From assembly GCA_041689995.1 (NCBI GenBank), contig JBDNFD010000070.1, positions 1 through 64,000 of the forward strand: a stretch of 64,000 nt of DNA. Direction: 5' to 3'. A program made the position numbers and the translations under genes. Every line of letters begins with the position of its first letter. Within the stretch, counting starts at the first letter, position 1. The stretch is from DASSWG01 sp041689995. GTDB taxonomy: Bacteria > Bacteroidota > Bacteroidia > Flavobacteriales > Flavobacteriaceae. Under the pieces are notes generated by a model that had not been told where the DNA came from, searched no databases, and saw only the letters and a list, made by a program, of their open reading frames with translations. Positions 45,819 through 53,440 of the stretch are shown piece after piece.

Positions 45819-46106
45819 TTACATCTGTAGATTTAAATTCAGTTTTGCTCCCAAAGCATTAAAAATCCGCATTACGGTTTCAAAAGTTACGTTTCCAGTA
45901 CTGTTTTCAAGTCTAGATATTTGTGCTTTTTTTACTCCAACTAATTCTCCTAATTGCTCTTGAGTCAGTTTTCGTTTTTTTCGCGCGGTTTTTATCATAT
46001 CGCCAATCAATTCAAGTTTTAGCTCAAATTCATATTCATCTCGTACTTCAGTTCCCTTTTTTCCAATTAAAAGATCTTCTGCTTGATCTAAAGTGTAACT
46101 TTTCAT
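45819..46106 (-). CDS. HigA-type XRE antitoxin
   Basis: The 95-residue protein has a helix-turn-helix of the Cro/C1 type: RKLTQEQLGELVGVKKAQIS and RLENSTGNVTFETVMRIFNA. The N-terminal part MKSYTLDQAEDLLIGKKGTE would bind the toxin. Its start overlaps the end of the toxin gene by 4 nt. Toxin first, antitoxin second is the HigBA order. As a DNA binder it probably represses its own promoter upstream of 46444. Confidence 0.88.
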   Translation of the reverse strand: MKSYTLDQAEDLLIGKKGTEVRDEYEFELKLELIGDMIKTARKKRKLTQEQLGELVGVKKAQISRLENSTGNVTFETVMRIFNALGAKLNLNLQM

Positions 46107-46444
46107 TTCTTCTTATTTTTAAAATACGTATTTCTGATATTGTCCGCTTTGTCGATTTGTTTCCTATCAACTTTACTTGTTTTTTTAATAATTCCGTGAG
46201 TAGCAAAAACTAAGGTTTCGGATTTATCATCTTTATCCCAAAAGGCTAAAAGTCGATATCGAATTCCAGAATATAAAGTTCTGAATTCCCAAATATCGTT
46301 AGTCAATTTTTTAAAGAACTTTGGGTCAGATTGTTGTTCGGCTCTCCTTATATTTTGAAATATCTTCTTCCTTACTTTAATATTTTCCATTTCAACAAAT
46401 TCGAAAGCTTCTTCAAGCAATTTTGTTTCAAATCGTTTTATCAT
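46103..46444 (-). CDS. RelE/HigB-type toxin
   Basis: The 113-residue basic protein has a RelE/ParE fold: FEFVEMENIKVRKKIFQNIR at the N-terminus, FFKKLTNDIWEFRTLYSGIR in the middle, with basic RYRLLAFWDKDDKSETLVFATHGIIKKTSKV forming the active face (read in parts). Such toxins cleave mRNA at the ribosome. It precedes its antitoxin with a 4-nt overlap. The module is bracketed by 62-bp direct repeats and appears to have been inserted into a barrel gene. Confidence 0.88.
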   Translation of the reverse strand: MIKRFETKLLEEAFEFVEMENIKVRKKIFQNIRRAEQQSDPKFFKKLTNDIWEFRTLYSGIRYRLLAFWDKDDKSETLVFATHGIIKKTSKVDRKQIDKADNIRNTYFKNKKK

Positions 46445-46533
46445 TCTTATTAAAATCTAATGCAAATATAAACAAAGTTTCGTTAATTGTAAACTTTTGA
46501 ATCGGCTTTAAATATTTGCCAATTCCACGAATT

Positions 46534-46595
46534 AAAAACCCTTTCAGCATTTGGAATGCTGAAAGGGTTTTCTTTTAAAATGTATAGCCAATCCG
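46534..46595. repeat. 62-bp direct repeat with hairpin, copy 2 (right of HigBA)
   Basis: Same content and orientation as 45729-45790, with three mismatches. Here it includes the true 3' end of the barrel gene at 46575, so the hairpin is that gene's natural terminator and copy 1 is the displaced one. Confidence 0.75.
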
Positions 46596-47159
46596 TAAAT
46601 GCAGATCAAGTGCGATGGTTTCGTCATCATTTTCAACCCGAAAATATTGATTGTCAAAAATATGGTGATAACCAAGCCCAATTCCGGCTTCATAAGTAAA
46701 ATGTTTTCCTATGACACGTTTGATCGCCCATTTTGGAATTATGAAAAGTTGATTGGGAACGCTGACGTAATCTACATTTGAAATCACGAACAAATCAGGA
46801 TTAAAACTGATTTTCAGTCCTATAAAATTTCCACTGTTATTCTTGATGGATTTTCCTTTGGACAAGCGTTTATCAAGGTTATAATACCACCGCGGCTCCA
46901 CGGTCAACACTGGAGCAAAAACATAATCGACATTGAAATCGTTCTTTATGCTCCTCCCGAAAATACCGGCATCCAGCCCAATTTCCGATCGCAAGGCAAT
47001 AGAATTTGAGAGTTTGGCTTCATTGTGGAACCAAATCCCCAAAATCCCGGTTTGAACGCCAGAAATAGATTGTTCTACGCTGGCATGTTGGGATTTGTTT
47101 TGGGCAGTTGCCGCTATCGTCCCAAGTGAAAAAACAAGTAAAAGGAGATGAATTTTCAT
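46575..47159 (-). CDS. Small outer-membrane beta-barrel protein
   Basis: The 194-residue protein has a signal peptide ending ATAQN and alternating amphipathic strands such as LRSEIGLDAGIFGRSI, FIGLKISFNPDLFVI and YEAGIGLGYHHIFDNQYF, ending in DLHLRIGYTF with the aromatic C-terminus expected of outer-membrane barrels. It contains RWYYNLDKRLSKGKSIKNNSGNF (read in parts), shared with the protein at 48312-48860. Function is unknown. It is the last gene of a unit with two lipocalin-like lipoproteins and ends in a hairpin terminator. Confidence 0.8.
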   Translation of the reverse strand: MKIHLLLLVFSLGTIAATAQNKSQHASVEQSISGVQTGILGIWFHNEAKLSNSIALRSEIGLDAGIFGRSIKNDFNVDYVFAPVLTVEPRWYYNLDKRLSKGKSIKNNSGNFIGLKISFNPDLFVISNVDYVSVPNQLFIIPKWAIKRVIGKHFTYEAGIGLGYHHIFDNQYFRVENDDETIALDLHLRIGYTF

Positions 47160-47183
47160 TGATAAATCTTTTTAAAATTCAGA

Positions 47184-47624
47184 TTATTCTATTTTAGTAA
47201 GTGACAATATTTGAGTTGAGCCATCACTCTGGTCCGTTACAAAAGTAATAACGGTATAATTTTCCGAAAATATAATTTCTTGAATACCAGTTCCATCATC
47301 AGTTATTAATTTAAATTTATTCCCGTTAACATATTCCCATTCCCCACTCGTTGTTCCAACATCACATTCCTCTTCGTTAAATTCATCGGGGCGCACGAAG
47401 GTAATGTTCAAAATGCCATTTTCCGTAAATTCATAAGTGCTTTGTGAGACGCAAGGTCCCAAATCAATAACTTCTCCGTCCTCAATAAGTTCATGGAACT
47501 GCCAAGTACCGATTATTTTTTCAGCAAGGGAATTATCTTTTGGCCCGTTCCCATTATCCTTATTACAGGAAATAAAACAACAACCTATTATAGCTACAAA
47601 TAAATATAATTTTACTGTTTTCAT
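47184..47624 (-). CDS. Lipocalin-like lipoprotein
   Basis: The start is set at the ATG at 47624 (146 residues), as MKTVKLYLFVAIIGCCFISC is a lipoprotein signal; the upstream extension is not protein-like. The mature part has KIIGTWQFHELIEDGEV and an eight-strand pattern ending ENYTVITFVTDQSDGSTQIL, typical of Bacteroidota lipocalin-like domains. The ligand is unknown. It lies between a paralogue upstream (47635) and a barrel downstream. Confidence 0.85.
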   Translation of the reverse strand: MKTVKLYLFVAIIGCCFISCNKDNGNGPKDNSLAEKIIGTWQFHELIEDGEVIDLGPCVSQSTYEFTENGILNITFVRPDEFNEEECDVGTTSGEWEYVNGNKFKLITDDGTGIQEIIFSENYTVITFVTDQSDGSTQILSLTKIE

Positions 47625-47634
47625 ATTTCTGTTT

Positions 47635-48084
47635 TTAAATTTTAAAGAATGAAAAGGAATCGAGGAACTCCTCTTCATTCCTATTAATAATTGTAAGCAC
47701 TGTATTGTTTTCTGAAAAGACAATTTCCACTGTTGAAGTCCCAGTACCGTCAAGCTCTATTTCAAATTTATCTTTGGAAGTTAGATAATGCCAATAACCC
47801 AATACAGTTTGATGAAGACATCCACCTGTGTCACTTTTTAAATAAAGTTCGGCTGTTAATGTTTCATTTTCAAGAAATTGATAGGTAATTTTCTTTTCGC
47901 ATTCATCCAATTCCCATGAAAGACCACTTTCCTCATATTTGAAATACTGCCAAGCACCAATTATTTTTTCTTCTGGTGAAATAATAGCGGCATCACTATT
48001 ACTATTATCATCTTTACTACAGGAAGAAAAAATTAAGCAACTAATCATTAAAACTAAAAAAAATCTTCTTCCTAACTTTCCCAT
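47635..48084 (-). CDS. Lipocalin-like lipoprotein, paralogue
   Basis: The 149-residue protein has a lipoprotein signal (LIFSSC), then EEKIIGAWQYFKYEESGLSW, GYWHYLTSKDKFEIELDGTG and IVFSENNTVLTIINRNEEE, matching the lipocalin-like pattern of its neighbours at 47184 and 48928. It is followed 10 nt later by the next lipocalin gene. Just upstream is a remnant of the large lipoprotein gene, as expected if the whole unit was duplicated. Confidence 0.85.
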   Translation of the reverse strand: MGKLGRRFFLVLMISCLIFSSCSKDDNSNSDAAIISPEEKIIGAWQYFKYEESGLSWELDECEKKITYQFLENETLTAELYLKSDTGGCLHQTVLGYWHYLTSKDKFEIELDGTGTSTVEIVFSENNTVLTIINRNEEEFLDSFSFFKI

Positions 48085-48087
48085 TTT

Positions 48088-48198
48088 TTAGTTTCCAGTT
48101 GCTTTATATACCATCCTACTTCCTTTCCAAGTAGAACCTCTTCGGGTTACACCAACAAAATCCATATAAATATCCTCGAATTTTTCCAAATGAGGTAT
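48088..48198 (-). pseudogene. 3'-terminal remnant of the large lipoprotein gene
   Basis: The minus-strand frame reads FEDIYMDFVGVTRRGSTWKG then SRMVYKATGN and stop. It aligns without gaps to the end of the 563-residue lipoprotein at 49351 (FDDIYMNFTGVSRRGSEWRG, SNMVYKALDQN). Only about 36 codons remain, bounded upstream by a hairpin repeat. This marks a second, mostly deleted copy of that gene. Confidence 0.8.
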
Positions 48199-48211
48199 TT
48201 CAAAATTATAA

Positions 48212-48246
48212 AAACCCTTTCAGCGTTTCGAACACTGAAAGGGTTT
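48212..48246. terminator. Hairpin repeat of the barrel/lipocalin array
   Basis: AAACCCTTTCAG...CTGAAAGGGTTT forms a 12-bp stem with loop CGTTTCGAACA. It is the same family as the hairpins at 45729, 46534 and 48882. It follows a barrel C-terminal remnant (48251-48300) and would terminate leftward transcripts. Confidence 0.7.
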
Positions 48247-48250
48247 GTCG

Positions 48251-48300
48251 CTAAAATGTATAACCAATTCTTATGTGTAAATCGAAAGCAAAGATGTACT
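48251..48300 (-). pseudogene. Second C-terminal barrel remnant
   Basis: The minus-strand frame reads YIFAFDLHIRIGYTF and stop, matching the end of the barrel at 46575. It sits 11 bp below the stop of the intact barrel at 48312, which itself ends differently (FQINLGLDL). This suggests insertion or recombination at the 3' end of a barrel gene. Confidence 0.7.
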
Positions 48301-48311
48301 TCTTTAAGCGA

Positions 48312-48860
48312 CTACAAATCAAGTCCTAAATTGATTTGAAACATAACTGGAAACCAATTTCCATTTCCTTTCGTATCAAAATAGTAAATTGTTCCCACAT
48401 CAAACAACAAATGGAAATTTCCATAATTTCGTTGAATTCCCCATGTAGGACCAAAAGCAAAATCCAAATCGGTAGTTCTTGAAAAGTTACTATCGATAGT
48501 ATTTCCACGGATCAGTAATCGAGCAGAAATAAAATTACCTGAATTATTTTTAATCGATCGATCTCTTTTCATTCGTTTTTCAAAATTATAAAACCATTTT
48601 TCCTGAATATCTAAAAAGGGAGAAATTAAATAACGAAATCCATTGCCCGAACTGGACAAATCCGGATAGGATCCACCATAACCAATTCCTAAGCCTGATG
48701 AAAATGTGGAATTATTTCCGGTTGGATATTCAAGCTCTACTCCAGGGTTTAAAAAATTGATCCGCCATACCTTTTGAGAATGCTTTGTTTGATTTTCCTG
48801 CGCATAAAGGCTAAAAGAAGATAGTAGGAAGACAAGAACAACAGCAGAATAAAATTTCAT
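48312..48860 (-). CDS. Small outer-membrane beta-barrel protein, paralogue
   Basis: The start is set at 48860 (182 residues), since MKFYSAVVLVFLLSSFSLYAQ is the signal peptide. Strands include FSSGLGIGYGGSYPDL, RYLISPFLDIQEKWFYNFEK and FHLLFDVGTIYYFD. It shares KRMKRDRSIKNNSGNFISAR with the barrel at 46575 (KRLSKGKSIKNNSGNFIGLK), so the two are paralogues. The C-terminus is LGLDL, without the RIGYTF ending of its relative; that ending survives as a separate remnant just below. Confidence 0.8.
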   Translation of the reverse strand: MKFYSAVVLVFLLSSFSLYAQENQTKHSQKVWRINFLNPGVELEYPTGNNSTFSSGLGIGYGGSYPDLSSSGNGFRYLISPFLDIQEKWFYNFEKRMKRDRSIKNNSGNFISARLLIRGNTIDSNFSRTTDLDFAFGPTWGIQRNYGNFHLLFDVGTIYYFDTKGNGNWFPVMFQINLGLDL

Positions 48861-48881
48861 TTTTAAAATAGTTATAAAAAA

Positions 48882-48908
48882 CCTTTCAGCGTTTCGAACG
48901 CTGAAAGG
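48882..48908. terminator. Hairpin repeat between lipocalin and barrel genes
   Basis: CCTTTCAGCG-TTTCGAA-CGCTGAAAGG is a 10-bp perfect stem of the same family as the hairpins at 45729, 46534 and 48212. Here it lies inside a gene unit, 20 bp below the lipocalin stop and 22 bp above the barrel start. Confidence 0.7.
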
Positions 48909-48927
48909 ATTGCTAGAAAAATGTTGA

Positions 48928-49344
48928 TTACTGTTTTGCATAAACTTCATATTGATCAGTATTATCAGGTTCTTTCAATTTGAAAGCAGTGTTACTATCA
49001 AAGAAATCTATAATAAGCTTTGTTGTTTCTTCTATTCCAGGTGTATCAATTCCTATTTTATTATCACCTAAATAAGACCAAGTACCAGAAATGGACGCTG
49101 ATTGGCATTCGTTGGATTGATCACCCATAAAAGCTTCCAGAGAAAACCCGCCTTCCTGTGAGAATTCTATATTAGTGGAAAGTTCACAATATTCAATACC
49201 ATTAGGTTTTCTGTCAATCAATTGCCAAGTTCCAATAATTTTTTCTTCAAAATTAACTGGCTTCACATCGTCATCTTCACTATTACAGGATAGACAAAAA
49301 GGCAATAGGAAAAGTAAAAATAAATTTTTGATTGAAATTTTCAT
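48928..49344 (-). CDS. Lipocalin-like lipoprotein
   Basis: The 138-residue protein has a lipoprotein signal ending FCLSC, then EEKIIGTWQLIDRKPNGIEY, ASISGTWSYLGDNKIGIDTP and LIIDFFDSNTAFKL. It is the third lipocalin-like paralogue of the array. It follows the large lipoprotein gene after 6 nt, so the two are co-transcribed. Confidence 0.85.
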   Translation of the reverse strand: MKISIKNLFLLFLLPFCLSCNSEDDDVKPVNFEEKIIGTWQLIDRKPNGIEYCELSTNIEFSQEGGFSLEAFMGDQSNECQSASISGTWSYLGDNKIGIDTPGIEETTKLIIDFFDSNTAFKLKEPDNTDQYEVYAKQ

Positions 49345-49350
49345 AGTTTT

Positions 49351-51042
49351 TTAATTTTGATCCAACGCCTTATATACCATATTACTACCTCTCCACTCCG
49401 AACCTCTCCTTGAAACCCCAGTGAAATTCATATAGATATCATCAAACTGAGTAAGATTACCAACGTCAACCCCAAAATTGACATCTATGCCATTATTTGT
49501 ACTAAGCATTTCAGGATCTGTAATGATTTGTCCATTGCCATTTAAAGAAATATTAAACTTTATAGAACCACCCCAATCTTCATCTAAAACATATTTTATT
49601 TTTTTTGTAATTAACTTTCTTCTACTCAAATCAACATGATGAACTATAGTTGAGGTAGGCGAAGATAGCAACATTGTGATTTTTGTTGTTTCACCACCAG
49701 TATCTATTTTATTGCCAGCTGCAACCGCCAAATCATAAACAGAACTCCAAAAGAGATTTGTAACCTGGTCTACAGTTGTATTCATGTTTGTGCTAAAAGA
49801 AATATTTTCGTTGAAATATTGGACAATTACTTCTTCATTGAAGGGAGTAGAAGGATATTTTTCGGGACTCACAGGCCAACTATACATTTCTGGGCCAGTT
49901 GCTGTCGGATCAACGATTAAACCTCCTGAATAAAAAACCATATTACCCACATTAATATCTGCTATACTCATGTCGATTCCTGGCGGCGGAGGAGCGGTCA
50001 TATTGGACGGTGTGATACGAAAAACAGCATCATTTATAATTAATGCAACTTCATCTGTTACTTTTGCTGCCCACCAACTTGCAAATGGCCCTAGAGTATG
50101 ATGTCTTTGGTGTTTGATTTTTACTTGAATAGATGTATAAATCCAATAATCTTCATTGGAATATAAAGTTTTTGTTCTGCGTTTATTCCCCGAAAAATTT
50201 TCAAAACATACTTTTCGTGTACCAAAAGGGTGTAATCCAAAAATTCCCGCATCTTCCATATTACATGGCATTAGATCATTTACATAATTTAGTAAAGCAT
50301 TTGTGTAAGTAGACGCTGGTGGCTCATAGCTGCCATTCCCTCCATAACTTGGAACACCATCACAAATGATATCATTAAGAGGATTTGGAAAAATGGGTTG
50401 GGGAGATGTAAAACAGTCGGGCGGCAACGCGACCTTTGGTGAAACATATACCTCAATCTCAGAAGTGAGAGAATTTAATCCCGACCGCAAAGTTAAGGGA
50501 TCGGGGATAAAATCATTGATATTATTGTCCTTAACATATTTTTGCAAAGTTAAAGAATCTTTTTCTTGTACTATCAAAGCCGCACTAAAAGTATATTTTA
50601 TAATTTCTCCGTCTAAAACAATTTCCCTTTTATAATTCAGAAGGGAAGCAAATAAATCATCGGAAATCAATATATCGTCAAATTCATATTCAAGTTTTTC
50701 AAACTTTTTAGGCATCAAGGCTTTCTTTTTTTGAAGGAAATTCATAATCCTATCAGTTTCCGTTTCTTCGTAATAAGGATAAAGAGGTACAAAACCCGAA
50801 TTATAATAATCTTCAAAGACTTGTTGTAAATCCGCCTCCTCCATATCTTTTAAGGAAGCAATAGTTTGATCAAAATCGGTTTGATTTTTAAAAATAAGCC
50901 TACCATTTTCCAAATCCGCTAAAATAGGGCCGCCCGAAAATCTTCCAGCCGTTTGTTGGGATTGATTTTCATTTAAGGATTGTTCCTCGAAATTGGGTTC
51001 TTTTTCACACGCTGAAAAAACCATGAGTGCCATAAAAAACAC
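49351..51042 (-). CDS. Large lipoprotein of unknown function
   Basis: The 563-residue protein starts with a short lipoprotein signal (MFFMALMVFSAC). I do not recognise a family. The N-terminal third is helical (SLKDMEEADLQQVFEDYYNS). The middle contains a Cys/Pro-rich patch (VALPPDCFTSPQPIFPNPLN, SYGGNGSYEPPAS) and CNMEDAGIFGLHPFGTRKVC. The C-terminal part is beta-rich and Asn-rich. The upstream start is unclear: the signal here lacks positive charges, and an ATG at 51106 would restore them only if an 8-bp tandem repeat had one more copy. It heads the lipocalin-barrel unit and has a 3' remnant copy at 48088-48198. Confidence 0.75.
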   Translation of the reverse strand: MFFMALMVFSACEKEPNFEEQSLNENQSQQTAGRFSGGPILADLENGRLIFKNQTDFDQTIASLKDMEEADLQQVFEDYYNSGFVPLYPYYEETETDRIMNFLQKKKALMPKKFEKLEYEFDDILISDDLFASLLNYKREIVLDGEIIKYTFSAALIVQEKDSLTLQKYVKDNNINDFIPDPLTLRSGLNSLTSEIEVYVSPKVALPPDCFTSPQPIFPNPLNDIICDGVPSYGGNGSYEPPASTYTNALLNYVNDLMPCNMEDAGIFGLHPFGTRKVCFENFSGNKRRTKTLYSNEDYWIYTSIQVKIKHQRHHTLGPFASWWAAKVTDEVALIINDAVFRITPSNMTAPPPPGIDMSIADINVGNMVFYSGGLIVDPTATGPEMYSWPVSPEKYPSTPFNEEVIVQYFNENISFSTNMNTTVDQVTNLFWSSVYDLAVAAGNKIDTGGETTKITMLLSSPTSTIVHHVDLSRRKLITKKIKYVLDEDWGGSIKFNISLNGNGQIITDPEMLSTNNGIDVNFGVDVGNLTQFDDIYMNFTGVSRRGSEWRGSNMVYKALDQN

Positions 51043-51072
51043 TAAAAAATAAAACGGCTTAAATGACCTAGA

Positions 51073-51092
51073 CTGGTGCGCTGGTGCGCTGG
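51073..51092. repeat. 8-bp tandem repeat in the leader of the large lipoprotein gene
   Basis: CTGGTGCG-CTGGTGCG-CTGG, 2.5 copies of an 8-bp unit, lies between an upstream minus-strand ATG (51106-51104) and the lipoprotein frame. With the present copy number the ATG frame ends at TAG; one more unit would join it to the lipoprotein frame and give a positively charged signal peptide. Confidence 0.5.
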
Positions 51093-51191
51093 ATAAATTG
51101 ATTCATATAATTAAGTTTAGTTAATAAAAGCGTAAAATTAATTGAAAAAATGGAGTTAACGAAATTTTATCAGATATTTTTTTACTTTCAT

Positions 51192-52289
51192 CTAAATAAT
51201 TTCAAACTGTTTTCCAGGTAAGGGCCGGACCAATCCTTTGAGTTCCAAGTTCAACAATAAACTGGCTACCCGAAAAGTGGGCAAATCACTTTCTATAGCA
51301 AGGAAATCCATTTCACATTTTCCTGTTTTTTGCAAGGTCTCGAACAATTTGCTTTCGTCGGGCGGAAGTTCTGTAAAGAGGCTTTGTTGTTGAGGCTTCT
51401 TTTTTTCCAAGTCCCAATTGAGCATATAAATAAGGTCCGCGGCGCTTGTCAATACCTGGGCTTTTTGTTGTTTCAACAAGTTGTTGCAGCCTTTGCTCTG
51501 CGAATCCGTGGGTCTTCCCGGCACGGCAAAAACTTCCCGGTCATAGGAATTGGCGATATCGGCAGTGACCAAAGAACCTCCTTTTTCGGCACTTTCGATC
51601 ACGATTGTGGCCTCGCTTAAACCGGCAATAATGCGGTTCCGGCTTAGGAAATTCTGTGGCAAAAACTTTGCTCCGTTCCAAAAATCGGTCATAAATCCGC
51701 CGTTTTCTTCCACTTGTTCACGATATTTTGCGTGTACAGCGGGATAAATTCGATCCAATCCATGCGCCAGACAGCCAATGGTTTGCAACCCATTTTTTAT
51801 TGCTGCTTTGTGTGCGGTGATATCCACTCCATACGCAAAACCCGAGACGATCACCGGGTTTAAAACAGCCAAATCTTCCACGAGTTTCTCGCAAAAAGCA
51901 ATTCCGTGAGTGGTCACTTTTCGTGCGCCAACGATGCTGATGACTTTTTTTCGTTGCAAATCAATATTGCCCTTTTGAAAAAGTAAAATAGGCGCATCGA
52001 TGCACTGCTTTAAACGATCGGGATAACCTTTCTCCTGAAAATAAAAAACCTCAATTCCTTCTTTTTCAATAAATTTCAACTCCGCCTCGGCTTCGTCCAT
52101 GTAGGAAACATTGTTCAATTCCTTCAACGTAAGCATTCCAATCCCATCGATTTTCAACAAATTCGATTTCTTTTCCTTAAAAATATTTTCAGCAGAACCC
52201 AAATTTCGAAGTAATTTCTTCGCTGAAATATCCCCGATATTCGGAATTCGTTGCAAAGCTAGAAGATAGAGAAGTTCCTCTTTTGTCAT
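51192..52289 (-). CDS. dprA: DNA-processing protein DprA
   Basis: The 365-residue protein has an N-terminal helix-hairpin-helix region (IPNIGDISAKKLLRNLG), the Rossmann-like DprA core with ISIVGARKVTTHGIAF, VIVSGFAYGVDITAHKAAIK, FLSRNRIIAGLSEATIVIES and KGGSLVTADIANSYDREVFA, and a C-terminal winged helix (MDFLAIESDLPTFRVASLLL). It loads RecA on incoming single-stranded DNA during natural transformation. It is present as a single gene. Its presence makes uptake of the small cargo seen in this window plausible. Confidence 0.95.
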   Translation of the reverse strand: MTKEELLYLLALQRIPNIGDISAKKLLRNLGSAENIFKEKKSNLLKIDGIGMLTLKELNNVSYMDEAEAELKFIEKEGIEVFYFQEKGYPDRLKQCIDAPILLFQKGNIDLQRKKVISIVGARKVTTHGIAFCEKLVEDLAVLNPVIVSGFAYGVDITAHKAAIKNGLQTIGCLAHGLDRIYPAVHAKYREQVEENGGFMTDFWNGAKFLPQNFLSRNRIIAGLSEATIVIESAEKGGSLVTADIANSYDREVFAVPGRPTDSQSKGCNNLLKQQKAQVLTSAADLIYMLNWDLEKKKPQQQSLFTELPPDESKLFETLQKTGKCEMDFLAIESDLPTFRVASLLLNLELKGLVRPLPGKQFEII

Positions 52290-52367
52290 TTTTTAAAAAT
52301 AAGAAAAATATGCGTACATCCATTTAAGAAATTCGTTTCTTTAAAAAATAACATTCCAGTAGCAGCC

Positions 52368-52486
52368 CAACCCCAAATTTTCCTATCTTTGTTTTCATGA
52401 GCGTTGAAAAATACATCCAAGATTTGCTGTTTTGATATGAATGTGTGATCATTCCCGGATCTGGTGCATTGATCGCCCAGCGGAAA
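52368..52486 (+). pseudogene. Duplicated 5' end of the SPOR-domain gene, with promoter
   Basis: These 119 bp match 54316-54434 at 115 positions without gaps. They include a TATCTTTG -7 box (52384-52391), the ATG and the first ~30 codons of the SPOR/HU-like protein, up to ALIAQRK. The copy carries TGA in place of CGA (LLF-stop-YECV versus LLFRYECV). The next two genes lie between this fragment and the intact gene, so the fragment marks an insertion with target duplication, or a tandem duplication that was later filled. Confidence 0.8.
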
Positions 52487-52489
52487 TCT

Positions 52490-53398
52490 ATGAAAAAGCT
52501 TTCTATTTTTTTCTTCTTTGTTTGTAAATGCAATTTTTGCTTCTCACAAACTTATCATATTATTGATTCTTCCACCCAGCGCCCAATTTCCTATGTTGCT
52601 ATTAAAACTGACGAAAATAAAGGTTTTTACAGTGATGAAAATGGCCAATTCCTTTTTGCCGGAAATATAAAAGACAGTATCCGATTTTCATGTATGGGAT
52701 ATAATGATTTATCCATTGCAAGTAGGTCGATGGAAGATACAATTTATTTATTCCCAAAAGCCCAGAAACTTCCTGAAATTATAATTCATTCAGAAGCCCC
52801 AAAACAAAAAACTCTTGGCCGAAGAAGAGGGAACCATACATGGCACATCTACCCAAAAGGGCAATTGGGTACTTTGATTAAACCAAATCCACGCTATGAA
52901 AACGCATACGTCCAAAAAATACTGATACCTATCAGTAAATATACTCTTTCCAATAAAAATCGTAAGCCCAAGAAAATAAAGCCCGATTTCAACAGTGTTT
53001 TTAAGCTGCAACTTTTTGAGAACAAAAATGGCATTCCTGGAAAAGCATTGCTCCCAATACCTATAGATGTATATTGTAACGAAGATTCAGAAAATACGGT
53101 CTCAGTGGATATTTCTGAATATCAGGTAAAATTATTAAAAGAGGGCGTTTTTATTTGTGTTCAATTGATTGGAGAAATCAGCACGGACGGGAGCATATTG
53201 AACAAAGAAATTTCCATGCCGGGCTTTTATTTTACGACGAGGGAAACCAATGACTTCGTTTTAGAATCCTATTACAAATCTGCATCTTATGATAAATGGA
53301 TAAAATTGGATAAAAATGGTCCCCCTTTGAACAAAGAAATATTCATGTCTTTTCAATTGGTTGTGAGTTTATATGAGAAGGAAAAAGGATTGCATTAA
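52490..53398 (+). CDS. Exported protein with carboxypeptidase-like regulatory domain
   Basis: The start is set at 52490 (302 residues), which begins MKKLSIFFFFVCKCNFCFSQ, a signal peptide. Residues ~20-100 match a CarboxypepD_reg-like beta domain: YHIIDSSTQRPISYVAIKTD, GFYSDENGQFLFAGNIKDSI and RFSCMGYNDL. The remainder (to 302) is a second beta-rich domain of unknown function. The start codon lies 4 bp after the truncated SPOR fragment, so that fragment's promoter may drive it. A related gene follows. Confidence 0.75.
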   Translation: MKKLSIFFFFVCKCNFCFSQTYHIIDSSTQRPISYVAIKTDENKGFYSDENGQFLFAGNIKDSIRFSCMGYNDLSIASRSMEDTIYLFPKAQKLPEIIIHSEAPKQKTLGRRRGNHTWHIYPKGQLGTLIKPNPRYENAYVQKILIPISKYTLSNKNRKPKKIKPDFNSVFKLQLFENKNGIPGKALLPIPIDVYCNEDSENTVSVDISEYQVKLLKEGVFICVQLIGEISTDGSILNKEISMPGFYFTTRETNDFVLESYYKSASYDKWIKLDKNGPPLNKEIFMSFQLVVSLYEKEKGLH

Positions 53399-53440
53399 TT
53401 TTATTGGAAAAAATGGTTTCCGACATTAAATAGAAAACTC

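Noticed and set aside
45729..48908. The four CTTTCAG hairpins as a CRISPR array
   Set aside because: The units are hundreds to thousands of bases apart with genes between them, and no cas gene or regular spacing is present.
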